The translations under genes and the position numbers were made by a program. The notes below the pieces were generated by a model. It had not been told where the DNA came from. It saw nothing but the letters and a program-made list of their open reading frames with translations, and searched no databases. A DNA stretch of 50,691 nucleotides, taken from the NCBI GenBank assembly GCA_028285495.1, contig JANQPB010000041.1, positions 1 to 50,691 of the forward strand. Direction: 5' to 3'. Below are positions 23,049 through 30,945 of the stretch, one piece after another. Every line of letters starts with the position of its first letter. Position 1 is the first letter of the stretch. Source of the stretch: Acidimicrobiales bacterium (GTDB lineage: Bacteria > Actinomycetota > Acidimicrobiia > Acidimicrobiales > SZUA-35).

Positions 23049-25124
23049 ATGAGCGACGATCGGTGGGTGGTCGTTGGCGGGTCCGGCTTCCTCGGGACCG
23101 CCGTCTGCCGCCGGTTGGTGGCCGACGGTCGATCGGTGACCGTCGTCGATCGTCACCCGCCCAACCTGGAGCTGGCCGAGTCGGTGGTCTGGTGCGAGAC
23201 CGACCTCCAGGTCGACGACATCGAGCTGCCGGACGGTCGGGTGGTGGTCACCGCCGGCTCGGGCGAGCCCCGGCCGGCCTGGACGTGGCGGCTGCCGCTC
23301 GACATCGACGTGCCCGCCGCCCGGCTCGTTCCCCATCTGCGAGGTCGGCGGGTGACCCTGGCGTCGTCGATCGAAGCCATGGGGCCGGCCCCCGGGCCAC
23401 TCGGGCCAACGACCGAGCACCGGTTGCCGCTCTCCAACGGCGTGGCCGACGAGCTGGTCTCCGAGCTGGTGTCGATCGCCGAGTCTGGTGCGTGCCCGCC
23501 GTACCGGGTGGCCGGCTGGTGCCGCCGGGTCGCCGAGCTGGACCCGAGCGGACGCTGGGTCTACGGCATCTCCAAGCGACTCGAGGAGCGCCTCCACGAG
23601 CGGAGCGGTGCGGCATCGCTCACCGTCCTGTACTTCGCCAACCTGTTCGGGCTCGGCCAGGATCGGGTGATCGCCTCGATGGCCAGGCGAGCCGTCGCCG
23701 GTCGCACGATCGAGGTCCGGCGCGGGGTCCGCCGATCCTTCGTCGCCGTTGACGATGCGGCGGCTGCGCTGGTCGGCACCGACGTCGCCGGGCGCTACGT
23801 CGTCGGCGGTCCTTCGCTGGCCCTCGACGCCCTCGCCGCCGACATCCAGCAGGCACTCGGAACCGACGTCGGGACGGCCTGGCTCCCGCCGGAGGCCGAC
23901 GACTCCTGCGGTGACGTCGACCCGTCGGCCTACGAGCGGGTCGGCCCGGCACTCCGCCCGCTGGCCGAGACCCTCCCACCGGTCGTGCGGGCCGTCGTGG
24001 CCGAGGAGCGCCCCCTCTTCCGGCCGACGCTCGAGGTCGTGGTGCCGCCGAGGCCGGCCCGCCCCGATGTCGTGGCGGCCCGCCACGCGGAAGCCCTGTG
24101 GAGCGGGCGGCTCAAGGCCGGGCAGCGATGGTCGAGCGAGCTGACGAACCGGCTGCGAACCGTGCTGGGCCTCCCGGCCGACGAGGAGCCGGAGGGGCCC
24201 ATCGTCCTCCCAACCACCTCGGGCACCGCTGCGCTGCGGCTGGCCGTCGCCAACGTCGTCGGACCGGCTGAACCGGGCGATGTGGCCATCGTCCCCAGCT
24301 TCACGTTCGTCGCAACCGCCGAGGTGCCGGTCCAGCTCGGCTTCCGGATCCGGTTCGTCGACGTCGACCCATACACGTGGACGGTCGACCCGGATGACCT
24401 CGCGGCGTGCCTGGCCCCGGGGGACGTACGGTTCGTGCTGGCCGTCGACACCTTCGGGGTGCCGATCGACTACGGGCCGGTCTCGGCGGTGTGCGCAGCC
24501 CATCGGGTCCCCCTGCTCGCCGATTCCGCAGCCGCCATCGGCAGCACCCATCGGGGCGAGCCGGTCGGGCGTCAGGCGTCGGCCCACGCCTTCTCGATGA
24601 GCTTCGCCAAGAGCCTCACGTCGGGTGGGGCCGGGGGTGCCGTGGTGCTCCCGACCGATGGGCGGGCGGCTCCTGGCTCGGGTTGGGACAAGCCCGATCG
24701 GATGGCCGAGCTCCACGCCATCGCCGCCCTCGATCAGCTCGAGGTCCTGCCCGAGCTCATCCAGCGTCGCCGGTCCCTGGCCGAGCGGTACCGCCTGCTC
24801 ATCGCCGAACTCCCGAGCCTCCGGGCCCAGGCGCCGACGACGGGCTCCGAGGAGGTCCTGGTCCACTTCGTGGTCGACGTCGGCGACGTGTGCCGACGCG
24901 ACCTGGCCGAGCTGCTCGCAGCCGATGGCATCGGCACCAAGCCGTACTTCTCGGCCCTGCACCGCCATGGCTCGTTCCCGGGGGCGGCCAGGCCGCTGCC
25001 GGTGTCCACCCGGCTCGACGAGCGGGCGTTGGCCCTGCCCTTCACGACCGAGATGACGACGCGCGACGTCGATCTGGTGATGGTCTCGGTCGAGCGCGCC
25101 CTCGGCCGCCTCGGTCGGGCCTGA
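23049..25124 (+). CDS. Fusion: NAD-dependent epimerase/dehydratase + DegT/DnrJ aminotransferase
   Basis: A 691-residue two-domain protein. Residues about 1-310 are a short-chain epimerase/dehydratase: VVVGGSGFLGTAVCRRL binds NAD(P), and YGISK supplies Tyr172 and Lys176. Residues about 335-691 are a DegT/DnrJ/EryC1/StrS aminotransferase. It has TTSGTAALRLAV, IVPSFTFVATAE, a PLP-contacting ADSAAAIG, and FSMSFAKSLTSGGAGG with Lys521 as the likely PLP Schiff-base residue. These two steps normally belong to separate enzymes that make amino sugars from keto-sugar nucleotides; the fusion would channel the intermediate. It ends the six-gene operon and is convergent with the next gene (12-nt gap). Confidence 0.88.
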   Translation: MSDDRWVVVGGSGFLGTAVCRRLVADGRSVTVVDRHPPNLELAESVVWCETDLQVDDIELPDGRVVVTAGSGEPRPAWTWRLPLDIDVPAARLVPHLRGRRVTLASSIEAMGPAPGPLGPTTEHRLPLSNGVADELVSELVSIAESGACPPYRVAGWCRRVAELDPSGRWVYGISKRLEERLHERSGAASLTVLYFANLFGLGQDRVIASMARRAVAGRTIEVRRGVRRSFVAVDDAAAALVGTDVAGRYVVGGPSLALDALAADIQQALGTDVGTAWLPPEADDSCGDVDPSAYERVGPALRPLAETLPPVVRAVVAEERPLFRPTLEVVVPPRPARPDVVAARHAEALWSGRLKAGQRWSSELTNRLRTVLGLPADEEPEGPIVLPTTSGTAALRLAVANVVGPAEPGDVAIVPSFTFVATAEVPVQLGFRIRFVDVDPYTWTVDPDDLAACLAPGDVRFVLAVDTFGVPIDYGPVSAVCAAHRVPLLADSAAAIGSTHRGEPVGRQASAHAFSMSFAKSLTSGGAGGAVVLPTDGRAAPGSGWDKPDRMAELHAIAALDQLEVLPELIQRRRSLAERYRLLIAELPSLRAQAPTTGSEEVLVHFVVDVGDVCRRDLAELLAADGIGTKPYFSALHRHGSFPGAARPLPVSTRLDERALALPFTTEMTTRDVDLVMVSVERALGRLGRA

Positions 25125-25136
25125 CCGGTGGTCCGT

Positions 25137-26336
25137 TCACCCGTCGACGCGATCGTGGCGAACGATGGTGCCGTCGGTCCGGCGAAGGAACACCTCGTCC
25201 CATCGATGGTCGTCGGCGGTGCGCCGCACCTCGTGCAGGTCGGTCTCGAAGACGGCATTGCAGCCGTGACAGAACGACCGGTCGCGGCGGTCGGCGTCCA
25301 TTCCCGCAGGGTTCCTGACGAGGCGGCGCAGATCCCGGTAGGCCGACGACGACCAGACGGCCCCGACCCCGTGGTCGAAGACGTTGCCGATCGGCCTGGC
25401 ATCGCCGCCTGGCCCATACTGCTCGGCCACGCGGTGGTAGCAGCAGGGGAGCGCGTCGCCGTCGTAGCGGACGGTCATGGCGAAGTGGGGCCACCCGCAC
25501 AGGGGTATCCGGGACCGCCGGCCTCGTCGCGGAGCCCCGACACGGAGCCGTGTCGGGGCCACGTCGCCGTAGTTGTGCAGATTGCCCCAGTAGCTGGTGA
25601 ACTGGTCGACCCCACGGGCTCGGCACCACTCGGCGGTGGCGTCGAGCTCGTCGACGTTGTGCTGGTAGGCGATGAACTGGACCTCGACGTCGGGTCGACG
25701 GAGGCCTTCGGCCCGGCGGAGGGCGAGGAGCCGCTCGAGGTTGTCGATCACCAGGTCGATTCGCCCGCCGACCCTGGTCAGCTCGTAGCGATCCTGTTGC
25801 ATGGAGTCGATGCAGACCGTGAGATGGCTCATCCCCGAGTGGACGAGGGCGGCGATGCGCTCGTCGGAGAGGACGAAGCTGAAGTTGGTGCTGACGTGCG
25901 ACCGCATGCCGGCCGCCGCGGTGCGACCGCAGAACTCGGGCAGGTCCGGGTGCACCAGCGGATCGCCGACATAGTAGAGGGCGACCGCCGCCGTCCGGCC
26001 CTCGACCTGACCGAGCATCGTCTCGTAGCGGTCCAGGCTCAGCCGCTGGCTGCTGGAGAACCGTTGATCGTCGAGCATGCCAGCCGGCATCGAGGAGGGG
26101 TCGGCGTGGACGCAGAAGGTGCACGACAGGTTGCACACGGGGGACAGGTCGATCTTGAGCATGACCGGAGCCGCCGCCGTTCGACTGCTGCCGGCGGCGA
26201 AGCAGGCGGCAGCCGTGGTCAGGTTGCGGAGCTGGCCGGGCGTGGCGCCGCTCAGGAACCACTCGTAGCGGCGTGCTGCGTTGTGCACCGCCACGCGCAA
26301 CGGCGATCCCTTCCAGGATTGATCCACTCTGCGCAT
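25137..26336 (-). CDS. Radical SAM enzyme with SPASM-like C-terminus
   Basis: A 399-residue radical SAM protein. KIDLSPVCNLSCTFCVHAD holds the cluster-binding CxxxCxxC. ALYYVGDPLVHPD replaces the usual GGEP with a GDP form common in this class. SHVSTNFSF, MSHLTVCIDS and the C-terminal CGWPHFAMTVRYDGDALPCCYH plus FCHGCNAVF follow, suggesting one or two auxiliary clusters. The ATG at 26336 has GGAG 8 nt upstream; GTGs at 26345 and 26342 are too close to or overlap it. It faces the glycan operon tail to tail. Its role in that pathway is inferred only from position. Confidence 0.87.
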   Translation of the reverse strand: MRRVDQSWKGSPLRVAVHNAARRYEWFLSGATPGQLRNLTTAAACFAAGSSRTAAAPVMLKIDLSPVCNLSCTFCVHADPSSMPAGMLDDQRFSSSQRLSLDRYETMLGQVEGRTAAVALYYVGDPLVHPDLPEFCGRTAAAGMRSHVSTNFSFVLSDERIAALVHSGMSHLTVCIDSMQQDRYELTRVGGRIDLVIDNLERLLALRRAEGLRRPDVEVQFIAYQHNVDELDATAEWCRARGVDQFTSYWGNLHNYGDVAPTRLRVGAPRRGRRSRIPLCGWPHFAMTVRYDGDALPCCYHRVAEQYGPGGDARPIGNVFDHGVGAVWSSSAYRDLRRLVRNPAGMDADRRDRSFCHGCNAVFETDLHEVRRTADDHRWDEVFLRRTDGTIVRHDRVDG

Positions 26337-26412
26337 CGTCACCACTCCACCGGCCGGCCGGGCAGCCGTCCCCGACCGGATCGCCTGCCGCGAGCGTACA
26401 GGATCGGTGGTG

Positions 26413-27381
26413 ATGAGCTTGCGTGACTCGTCGACGACCGTTCGTCCGTCGATCGGCGCCCTGGTCGAGCGAAGCCTGGCGGCCGCCGCCGATCGACCGG
26501 ATGGGTTCGATGCCGCGGCCGGAGCCGGGCTCGCCTGGGCGGCCGCTGACGACCGTCACCTGCTGCGGATCCTGCCCGCCAGACAACCGGTCCGTTCGGT
26601 CAGAGGTCGGTCGGCCGGTCCGCCCGACACGCTCGGAGCGGGGGGGCGAGTGCGGGTCGTCACCAATGGGCCGATGATGGGCAAGCGCCTCGCCGGCCGG
26701 CTCAAGATGAACGGCCGCCGATCGATGGTCCACGCCGCACTGACCGCCGCCACGGTGGCCGCCGCCGGACTCGGCGTCGGCGCGGCGACGGGTCGGCCGA
26801 GGGTCGGTGCGGCCGTCGGCGCCGTGACCGGGGCCGCGATCGGCCCGACGGTGGCCCTCGGCCGGTGGGCCCCGTGCGGGGTGGTGCGAGGCGCCGAGGC
26901 CGGTATCGATGACGGCAGGGACTTCGACGGAGAGGGGTCGCATCATGGCTGGATCGCCCGGGTCGACGGCGAGCGCACCGGCCAGGAGTGCGCCCGGACC
27001 GCCATCGGTCGGGGCCACCCGCCCGATGACTCGGTCGAGGCCGCCGGGGGACTGGCCCCGCTCATCATCGACGGCGTCGCCATCGGCTACGAGCTCGATC
27101 ACCTCAACCCGGACACCCTCGAGAAGCGGGGGGTGGTGGTCTGGTGCCGGGCGCCGTCGCCGACGACCGGCGCGGCGATGACGCTGTGTGTCGGTGGGGC
27201 GGAGCTGCGCACGGCCGACGTCGTCGCACTCCTGCTCGACCTCGGGGTCACCGACGCGGTGGCCACCGACCAGCGCCGCTCGGCCGCCCTGGCCATCGAC
27301 GGTGAGGACCTCGTCGGGCCACCTCCGTGGTGGCGGCGCCGGGTCGAGGGCTACCGACTGACCCTGGTCGTCGGCGAGTAG
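26413..27381 (+). CDS. Uncharacterised protein, weak phosphodiester-glycosidase (NAGPA)-like C-terminus
   Basis: About 322 residues, not confidently recognised. A central Ala/Gly/Val-rich segment (ALTAATVAAAGLGVGAATG and following) could form a membrane hairpin. The C-terminal third resembles the NAGPA fold. MTLCVGGAELRTADVVALLLDLGVTDAVATDQRRSA parallels the family pattern in which a Leu-rich helix precedes a conserved acidic/Gly stretch, and IDGEDLVGPPPWW follows. The typical DGGGSS motif is not preserved (DQRRSA), so activity is uncertain. ATG 26413 is favoured because AGGA lies 9 nt upstream; GTGs at 26407 and 26410 are alternatives. Its 3' end overlaps the convergent merR-like gene by 31 nt. 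Confidence 0.6.
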   Translation: MSLRDSSTTVRPSIGALVERSLAAAADRPDGFDAAAGAGLAWAAADDRHLLRILPARQPVRSVRGRSAGPPDTLGAGGRVRVVTNGPMMGKRLAGRLKMNGRRSMVHAALTAATVAAAGLGVGAATGRPRVGAAVGAVTGAAIGPTVALGRWAPCGVVRGAEAGIDDGRDFDGEGSHHGWIARVDGERTGQECARTAIGRGHPPDDSVEAAGGLAPLIIDGVAIGYELDHLNPDTLEKRGVVVWCRAPSPTTGAAMTLCVGGAELRTADVVALLLDLGVTDAVATDQRRSAALAIDGEDLVGPPPWWRRRVEGYRLTLVVGE

Positions 27382-28085
27382 TCGGCACTGCCGAAGATGG
27401 TGGCGACGAGCTCGGCCGCCTCGGCCGGGGCCCGGACCTCCAGCGCCACGCCCCGCTGGTCGACCGTGATGGCGAAGGCGAAGAAGGCACAGCAGGTCTG
27501 CTCGGCCGTGGTCAGCCGCCACAGCTCGGTCGGCGACACGCCCGGGTCGAGCAGGAGTCGGATCCCGCCGTCGAGGGGCCGACGCTCGACGACCGAGTCG
27601 AGCAGTCGACGCCAGTCGTCGAGACGACCGGCGATCGCCTCGCTCGGCAGCGTGCAGGCGACGGCCGGATCGAGGCAGGCGCAGCTCGGCTGGCAGGGCC
27701 CGTCGACCGGCTCGCCGGCCAGCGCCGTGGCGGCTTCCTGGAGCTGGATGGCCAGGGTCGCCAGCTCGGCGCGCTGCCGGCGGGCGTCGGCGATCCGGTC
27801 GGTGACCAGCGCGTGCAGTCTGGCCTGGGCCGGTTCGCAGCGGTCGCCATCGACGAGGCCAACCAGCTCGGCGATCTCGTCGAGCGAGCACCCGAGGTCC
27901 TTGGCCCGGGCCACGAAGCGGAGCCGGGCGAGGGCGTCGTCGCCGTAGGTCCGGTAGCCGCCGGCGGTCCGACCGGCCGGCCGGAGCAGGCCCCGGCGCT
28001 CGTAGTAGCGGAGGGCCGATGGGGTGAACCCGCTGCGGGCCGCCAGCTGGCCGATCGTGAGCATCGTCCCGTCCGCGCCGGCCAT
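27351..28085 (-). CDS. MerR-family transcriptional regulator
   Basis: A 244-residue regulator. The N-terminal winged helix is classic MerR (MLTIGQLAARSGFTPSALRYYERRGLL and GGYRTYGDDALARLRFV), followed by the dimerisation helix. The C-terminal sensor region has Cys groups (PCQPSCACLDPAVAC and EQTCCAFFAF) that could bind metal or sense thiols, though the ligand is unknown. The ATG at 28085 falls 9 nt after a TGTAGC -10 box, so the transcript is probably leaderless; ATG 28064 is the alternative. MerR proteins twist promoters with 19-20-bp spacers, and exactly such a site lies upstream. It is divergent from an alpha/beta hydrolase gene that it may control. Confidence 0.88.
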   Translation of the reverse strand: MAGADGTMLTIGQLAARSGFTPSALRYYERRGLLRPAGRTAGGYRTYGDDALARLRFVARAKDLGCSLDEIAELVGLVDGDRCEPAQARLHALVTDRIADARRQRAELATLAIQLQEAATALAGEPVDGPCQPSCACLDPAVACTLPSEAIAGRLDDWRRLLDSVVERRPLDGGIRLLLDPGVSPTELWRLTTAEQTCCAFFAFAITVDQRGVALEVRAPAEAAELVATIFGSADYSPTTRVSR

Positions 28086-28094
28086 GTCGACGAC

Positions 28095-28124
28095 GCTACA
28101 CCTTGAACCCGGGTCGAAGGTCAA
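28095..28124 (-). promoter_or_regulatory. MerR-type operator/promoter
   Basis: On the minus strand, TTGACC (28119-28124) and TGTAGC (28095-28100) are separated by 18 nt, or 19 if GTAGCG is the -10; overlong spacers are the MerR-family mark. An imperfect dyad fills 28100-28121, with half-sites ACCTTGAAC and GTCGAAGGT (7 of 9 symmetric). It lies between merR and the divergent hydrolase. Confidence 0.6.
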
Positions 28125-28187
28125 GCGGTCGGCGCGACTCGTCGCCGAGGCGGTGCAGCGACGACAATCGTGCCCGGAGGTACTGCG

Positions 28188-28919
28188 ATGGCCGCAACCG
28201 TTCTCACCGACGACCAGCTCGACGCGGTCGGCCCGCCGCAGGGACCGCCGGGCCGGCGTCGCCTCCTCGCCGAGCTGACCGTGGCCTTCGAGCCGGCCCG
28301 GCTGGCCCTTCGGGCCGGACCGCTGGCCACGGCCCCGAAGGGTGACGGTCGGATCGTCGTGCTGTTTCCCGGTTGGAAAGCGCCCGAGTCGTCGATGTGG
28401 CCGATCGGGACCTACCTCGATCGGCTCGGCCACGACAGCCGGCCTTGGGGACTCGGGGTCAACCGGGGCGACGTCGAGGCCATGCGGGACCAGATGATGG
28501 AGCGGGTGGCCCGGAGCGCCGAGTCGTCCGGGCGTCCGGTCAACCTCGTCGGCTGGAGCCTCGGCGGCGTGGTGGCCCGGGAGGTCGCCCGCCAGTTGCC
28601 CGAGCAGGTCAACCGGGTCGTCACCTACGGCACGCCGGCGATCGGCGGTCCGACCCACACCGTCGGCGCCGCCAGCTACGACCCGGCTGAGGTCGACCGC
28701 ATCCGCCTGCTGCAGGAGGAGCTCGACGCCAACGAGCCGATCACGGTCCCGATCACGGCGATCTTCACCCGCCGTGACGGCGCCGTGGCCTGGCGGGCCT
28801 GCATCGATCGCCTCTCGCCCGACGTGACGATGGTCGAGGTCCGCTCCAGTCACGTCGGGCTCGGCCTCGACCCCGACGTGTGGCTGACCGTCGCCCGGGC
28901 CCTCGGCCAGGTTCGCTGA
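28188..28919 (+). CDS. Alpha/beta hydrolase
   Basis: A 243-residue alpha/beta hydrolase. LVGWSLGGVVARE carries the nucleophilic Ser elbow (GWSLG). IFTRRDGAVAWRACID gives a likely acidic residue and SSHVGLGLDPDVW a likely catalytic His. VVLFPGWKAPESS near residue 60 resembles the oxyanion-hole strand. Substrate unknown (esterase or lipase-like). ATG 28188 is chosen because GGAGG lies 8 nt upstream; GTG 28170 would precede that site. Its start is about 100 nt from the divergent merR-like gene, and the shared operator suggests common control. Confidence 0.82.
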   Translation: MAATVLTDDQLDAVGPPQGPPGRRRLLAELTVAFEPARLALRAGPLATAPKGDGRIVVLFPGWKAPESSMWPIGTYLDRLGHDSRPWGLGVNRGDVEAMRDQMMERVARSAESSGRPVNLVGWSLGGVVAREVARQLPEQVNRVVTYGTPAIGGPTHTVGAASYDPAEVDRIRLLQEELDANEPITVPITAIFTRRDGAVAWRACIDRLSPDVTMVEVRSSHVGLGLDPDVWLTVARALGQVR

Positions 28920-28955
28920 TCAGCGCCCCGGTACGCGGTGCCGGCCCGACCCGTC

Positions 28956-29885
28956 TCAGCGGTTCAGGAAGTTGAGCGGCAGGCCGGGACAGTGCCACTC
29001 GTGGGCCCGCAGCGTGCCGTGGGCCGAGGCGGTCAGGAAGGCGGTGCGCAGCTCGGGCCCGCCGAAGCAGACGTTGGTCACCATCGGGTCGCCGGGGACG
29101 GGCACGACGGCCCGGAGGCCACCGTCCGGCGCGAACGCGGTCACTGCGCCCGTCCCGAGGGTGGCAACGCAGACGTTGCCCTCGGCGTCGACCGCCAACG
29201 AGTCGACCCGACCGTCACCCGGGACGACGCCGAGCAGGTGCGACGGCGTGCCCTGCGACGACGACAGCTCCGGCCCCGCCGGGGCGACCACCCCTGGCTC
29301 GGCCAGGTCCCAGTAGCGGACCCGACCCGTCATCGTCTCGGCGTAGTACAGCCGGTCCTCGTCCGGTGACAGGCCGACCCCGTTCGGGGTCACGAGGGGT
29401 CGGCACACGGCCCGGATCGCCGAGCCGTCGGCGGCCGCGTAGTAGATGGCGCCCCGGTCCAGGTCGCGGACCCGGCCCTTGCCGAGGTCGGTGAAGTAGA
29501 AGCCGCCGTCGCGGTCGAAGACGAGATCGTTCGGGCCGAAGAGGGGCCAGCCGTCGGCCTCGGTGTAGAGCGTCTCGACCGCGCCGGTGTCGAGGTCGAC
29601 CCGCTGGATGGAGCCGCCGGTGTAGTCGTCGGCCTGGTGCCCCGGGAGCAGCATCCCGTCGAGCCGGCGCCAGGTGAAGCCACCGTTGTTGCAGACATAG
29701 ACCTTGCCGTCCGGTCCCATCGCCGCACCGTTCGGCCCGCCGCCGCAGTCGGCGACCACCTCGACGGTGCCGTCCGGCGTGACCCGGCTGAGGGTGCCAC
29801 GGGCGATCTCGACCAGCACGATCGATCCGTCCGGTAGGGCGATCGGCCCCTCGGGAAACTGCAAGCCTTCGGCAATCGTACGCAT
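28956..29885 (-). CDS. SMP-30/gluconolactonase-like beta-propeller protein
   Basis: A 309-residue six-bladed beta-propeller. The metal site pattern of the SMP-30/lactonase family is visible: GLQFPEGPIALPDG (Glu), FGPNDLVFDRDGGFYFTD (Asn-Asp) and TPNGVGLSPDEDRLYYAETMTGRV (Asn, Asp). Such enzymes hydrolyse sugar lactones or organophosphates using a divalent cation; the substrate is not known here. The ATG at 29885 follows a TACAAA box by 8 nt, another likely leaderless start. It is convergent with the hydrolase gene (36-nt gap). Confidence 0.85.
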   Translation of the reverse strand: MRTIAEGLQFPEGPIALPDGSIVLVEIARGTLSRVTPDGTVEVVADCGGGPNGAAMGPDGKVYVCNNGGFTWRRLDGMLLPGHQADDYTGGSIQRVDLDTGAVETLYTEADGWPLFGPNDLVFDRDGGFYFTDLGKGRVRDLDRGAIYYAAADGSAIRAVCRPLVTPNGVGLSPDEDRLYYAETMTGRVRYWDLAEPGVVAPAGPELSSSQGTPSHLLGVVPGDGRVDSLAVDAEGNVCVATLGTGAVTAFAPDGGLRAVVPVPGDPMVTNVCFGGPELRTAFLTASAHGTLRAHEWHCPGLPLNFLNR

Positions 29886-30028
29886 GGGGCCCGTTTGTAC
29901 TACACGGGTGCGACGGTCACCTCGTGCGTCGCCCCCCGATCGTGACGCTGGTTGGTGTCGCCTGGGGCTGGATCGCGACCCGGCTGCCAGGCCCGGGACC
30001 GGGCTTGGTGGGTGGGGCCGGGTGTGGT

Positions 30029-30057
30029 GTGGATGTGGTCCCGGCTGGACTAGAGTG
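30029..30057 (+). promoter_or_regulatory. Candidate promoter of the ABC/FtsX/TCS operon
   Basis: TGTGGA (30029-30034), 17-nt spacer, TAGAGT (30052-30057). A start about 7 nt downstream would fall at the base of the stem-loop at 30064-30118. The -35 is weak. Confidence 0.4.
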
Positions 30058-30063
30058 ATCCCC

Positions 30064-30118
30064 GATCGTTCGTGGACTCACTCTTGGGGAGAGGTTCAGG
30101 GTGGGTCCACGAACGGTC
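30064..30118 (+). promoter_or_regulatory. Large stem-loop in the leader of the ABC/FtsX operon
   Basis: GATCGTTCGTGGAC (30064-30077) pairs with GTCCACGAACGGTC (30105-30118): 14 bp, one of them T-G. The 27-nt loop is G-rich (CTTGGGGAGAGG). The 322-nt gap 29886-30207 contains this element and the promoter-like boxes and no gene. It may be a structured 5' leader or a DNA dyad bound by the operon's own response regulator. Confidence 0.6.
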
Positions 30119-30207
30119 GCTTCACGTTTTCGGCCCGTCCGGGTCCTGACCGCCGAGACCGTGGCCGTTCACACCCGGTTCACAGCCGACCCCGCATCGT
30201 CGTCGGC

Positions 30208-30945
30208 ATGGATGAACTGCTCAGCATGCACGGGGTGTCGCGGACGTTCGGGTCACCGCCGAACGAGGTCCGGGCGCTCGACGCCGTCGATCTCGTCGTC
30301 GGCGCCGGCGAGATGGTGGCGATCATGGGCCCGAGCGGGTCGGGCAAGTCGACGCTCCTGACGATCGCCGGTGGACTGGAGGCCGCCGACGCCGGTCGGG
30401 TTGCGCTCGACGGCACCGACCTCGGTCAGCTGTCACCGTCGGCGCTGGCCGAGGTCCGGCGGCGCCGGATCGGTCTGGTCTTCCAGCAGTTCAACCTGCT
30501 GCTCGGCCTGACCGCGGCCGAGAACGTTGCCGCCCCGCTCGAGCTCGACGGCGTCGGCGGCCGTCTGGCCAGACGGCAGGCCGTCGAGCTGCTCGACCGG
30601 GTCGGTCTGGCCGATCGGGCCGACGCCTTCCCCGACGACCTCAGCGGCGGCGAGCAGCAGCGGGTCGCCATCGCCCGGGCCCTCACCGGCGACCGGGTCC
30701 TGCTCCTGGCCGACGAGCCGACCGGCGCCCTCGACCGGGCCTCCGGTCGCTCGGTCATGGACCTGTTGCGGGCCGCCGGCGGTGGCCGGCGGGCCGTCGT
30801 CGTCGTCACCCACGACGACGAGGTGGCGGCCGGTGCCGACCGGATCGTCCGCCTGCGCGACGGTCGCATCGACGACCGGGGGGCCGGCACGGTCGCCCGA
30901 TCCGACGGCCGAGTCGACGGCGGGAAGGCGGTGGCTCGGCCATGA
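30208..30945 (+). CDS. ABC transporter ATP-binding protein (LolD/MacB-type)
   Basis: A 245-residue ATPase of the MacB/LolD class that pairs with FtsX-like permeases. Walker A is GPSGSGKST, the Q-loop is VFQQFNLLLGL, the signature is LSGGEQQRVAIARAL, Walker B is LLADEPTGALD, and the switch His is in VVVTHDDEVAAGAD. The ATG at 30208 begins a good N-terminus (MDELLSMHGVSRTFG); the frame is open further upstream but contains the leader hairpin. It overlaps the permease gene by 4 nt. In such systems, ATP hydrolysis drives conformational change in the permease to export or sense envelope substrates. Confidence 0.93.
   Translation: MDELLSMHGVSRTFGSPPNEVRALDAVDLVVGAGEMVAIMGPSGSGKSTLLTIAGGLEAADAGRVALDGTDLGQLSPSALAEVRRRRIGLVFQQFNLLLGLTAAENVAAPLELDGVGGRLARRQAVELLDRVGLADRADAFPDDLSGGEQQRVAIARALTGDRVLLLADEPTGALDRASGRSVMDLLRAAGGGRRAVVVVTHDDEVAAGADRIVRLRDGRIDDRGAGTVARSDGRVDGGKAVARP

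Noticed and set aside
19060..26336. RiPP biosynthetic cluster
   Set aside because: Two radical SAM proteins are suggestive, but no short precursor gene, peptide recognition element, protease or exporter is seen.
27351..28853. Long 500-codon form of the MerR-like gene
   Set aside because: The MerR N-terminus and the promoter/operator place the start at 28085; the upstream extension is antisense to the hydrolase.
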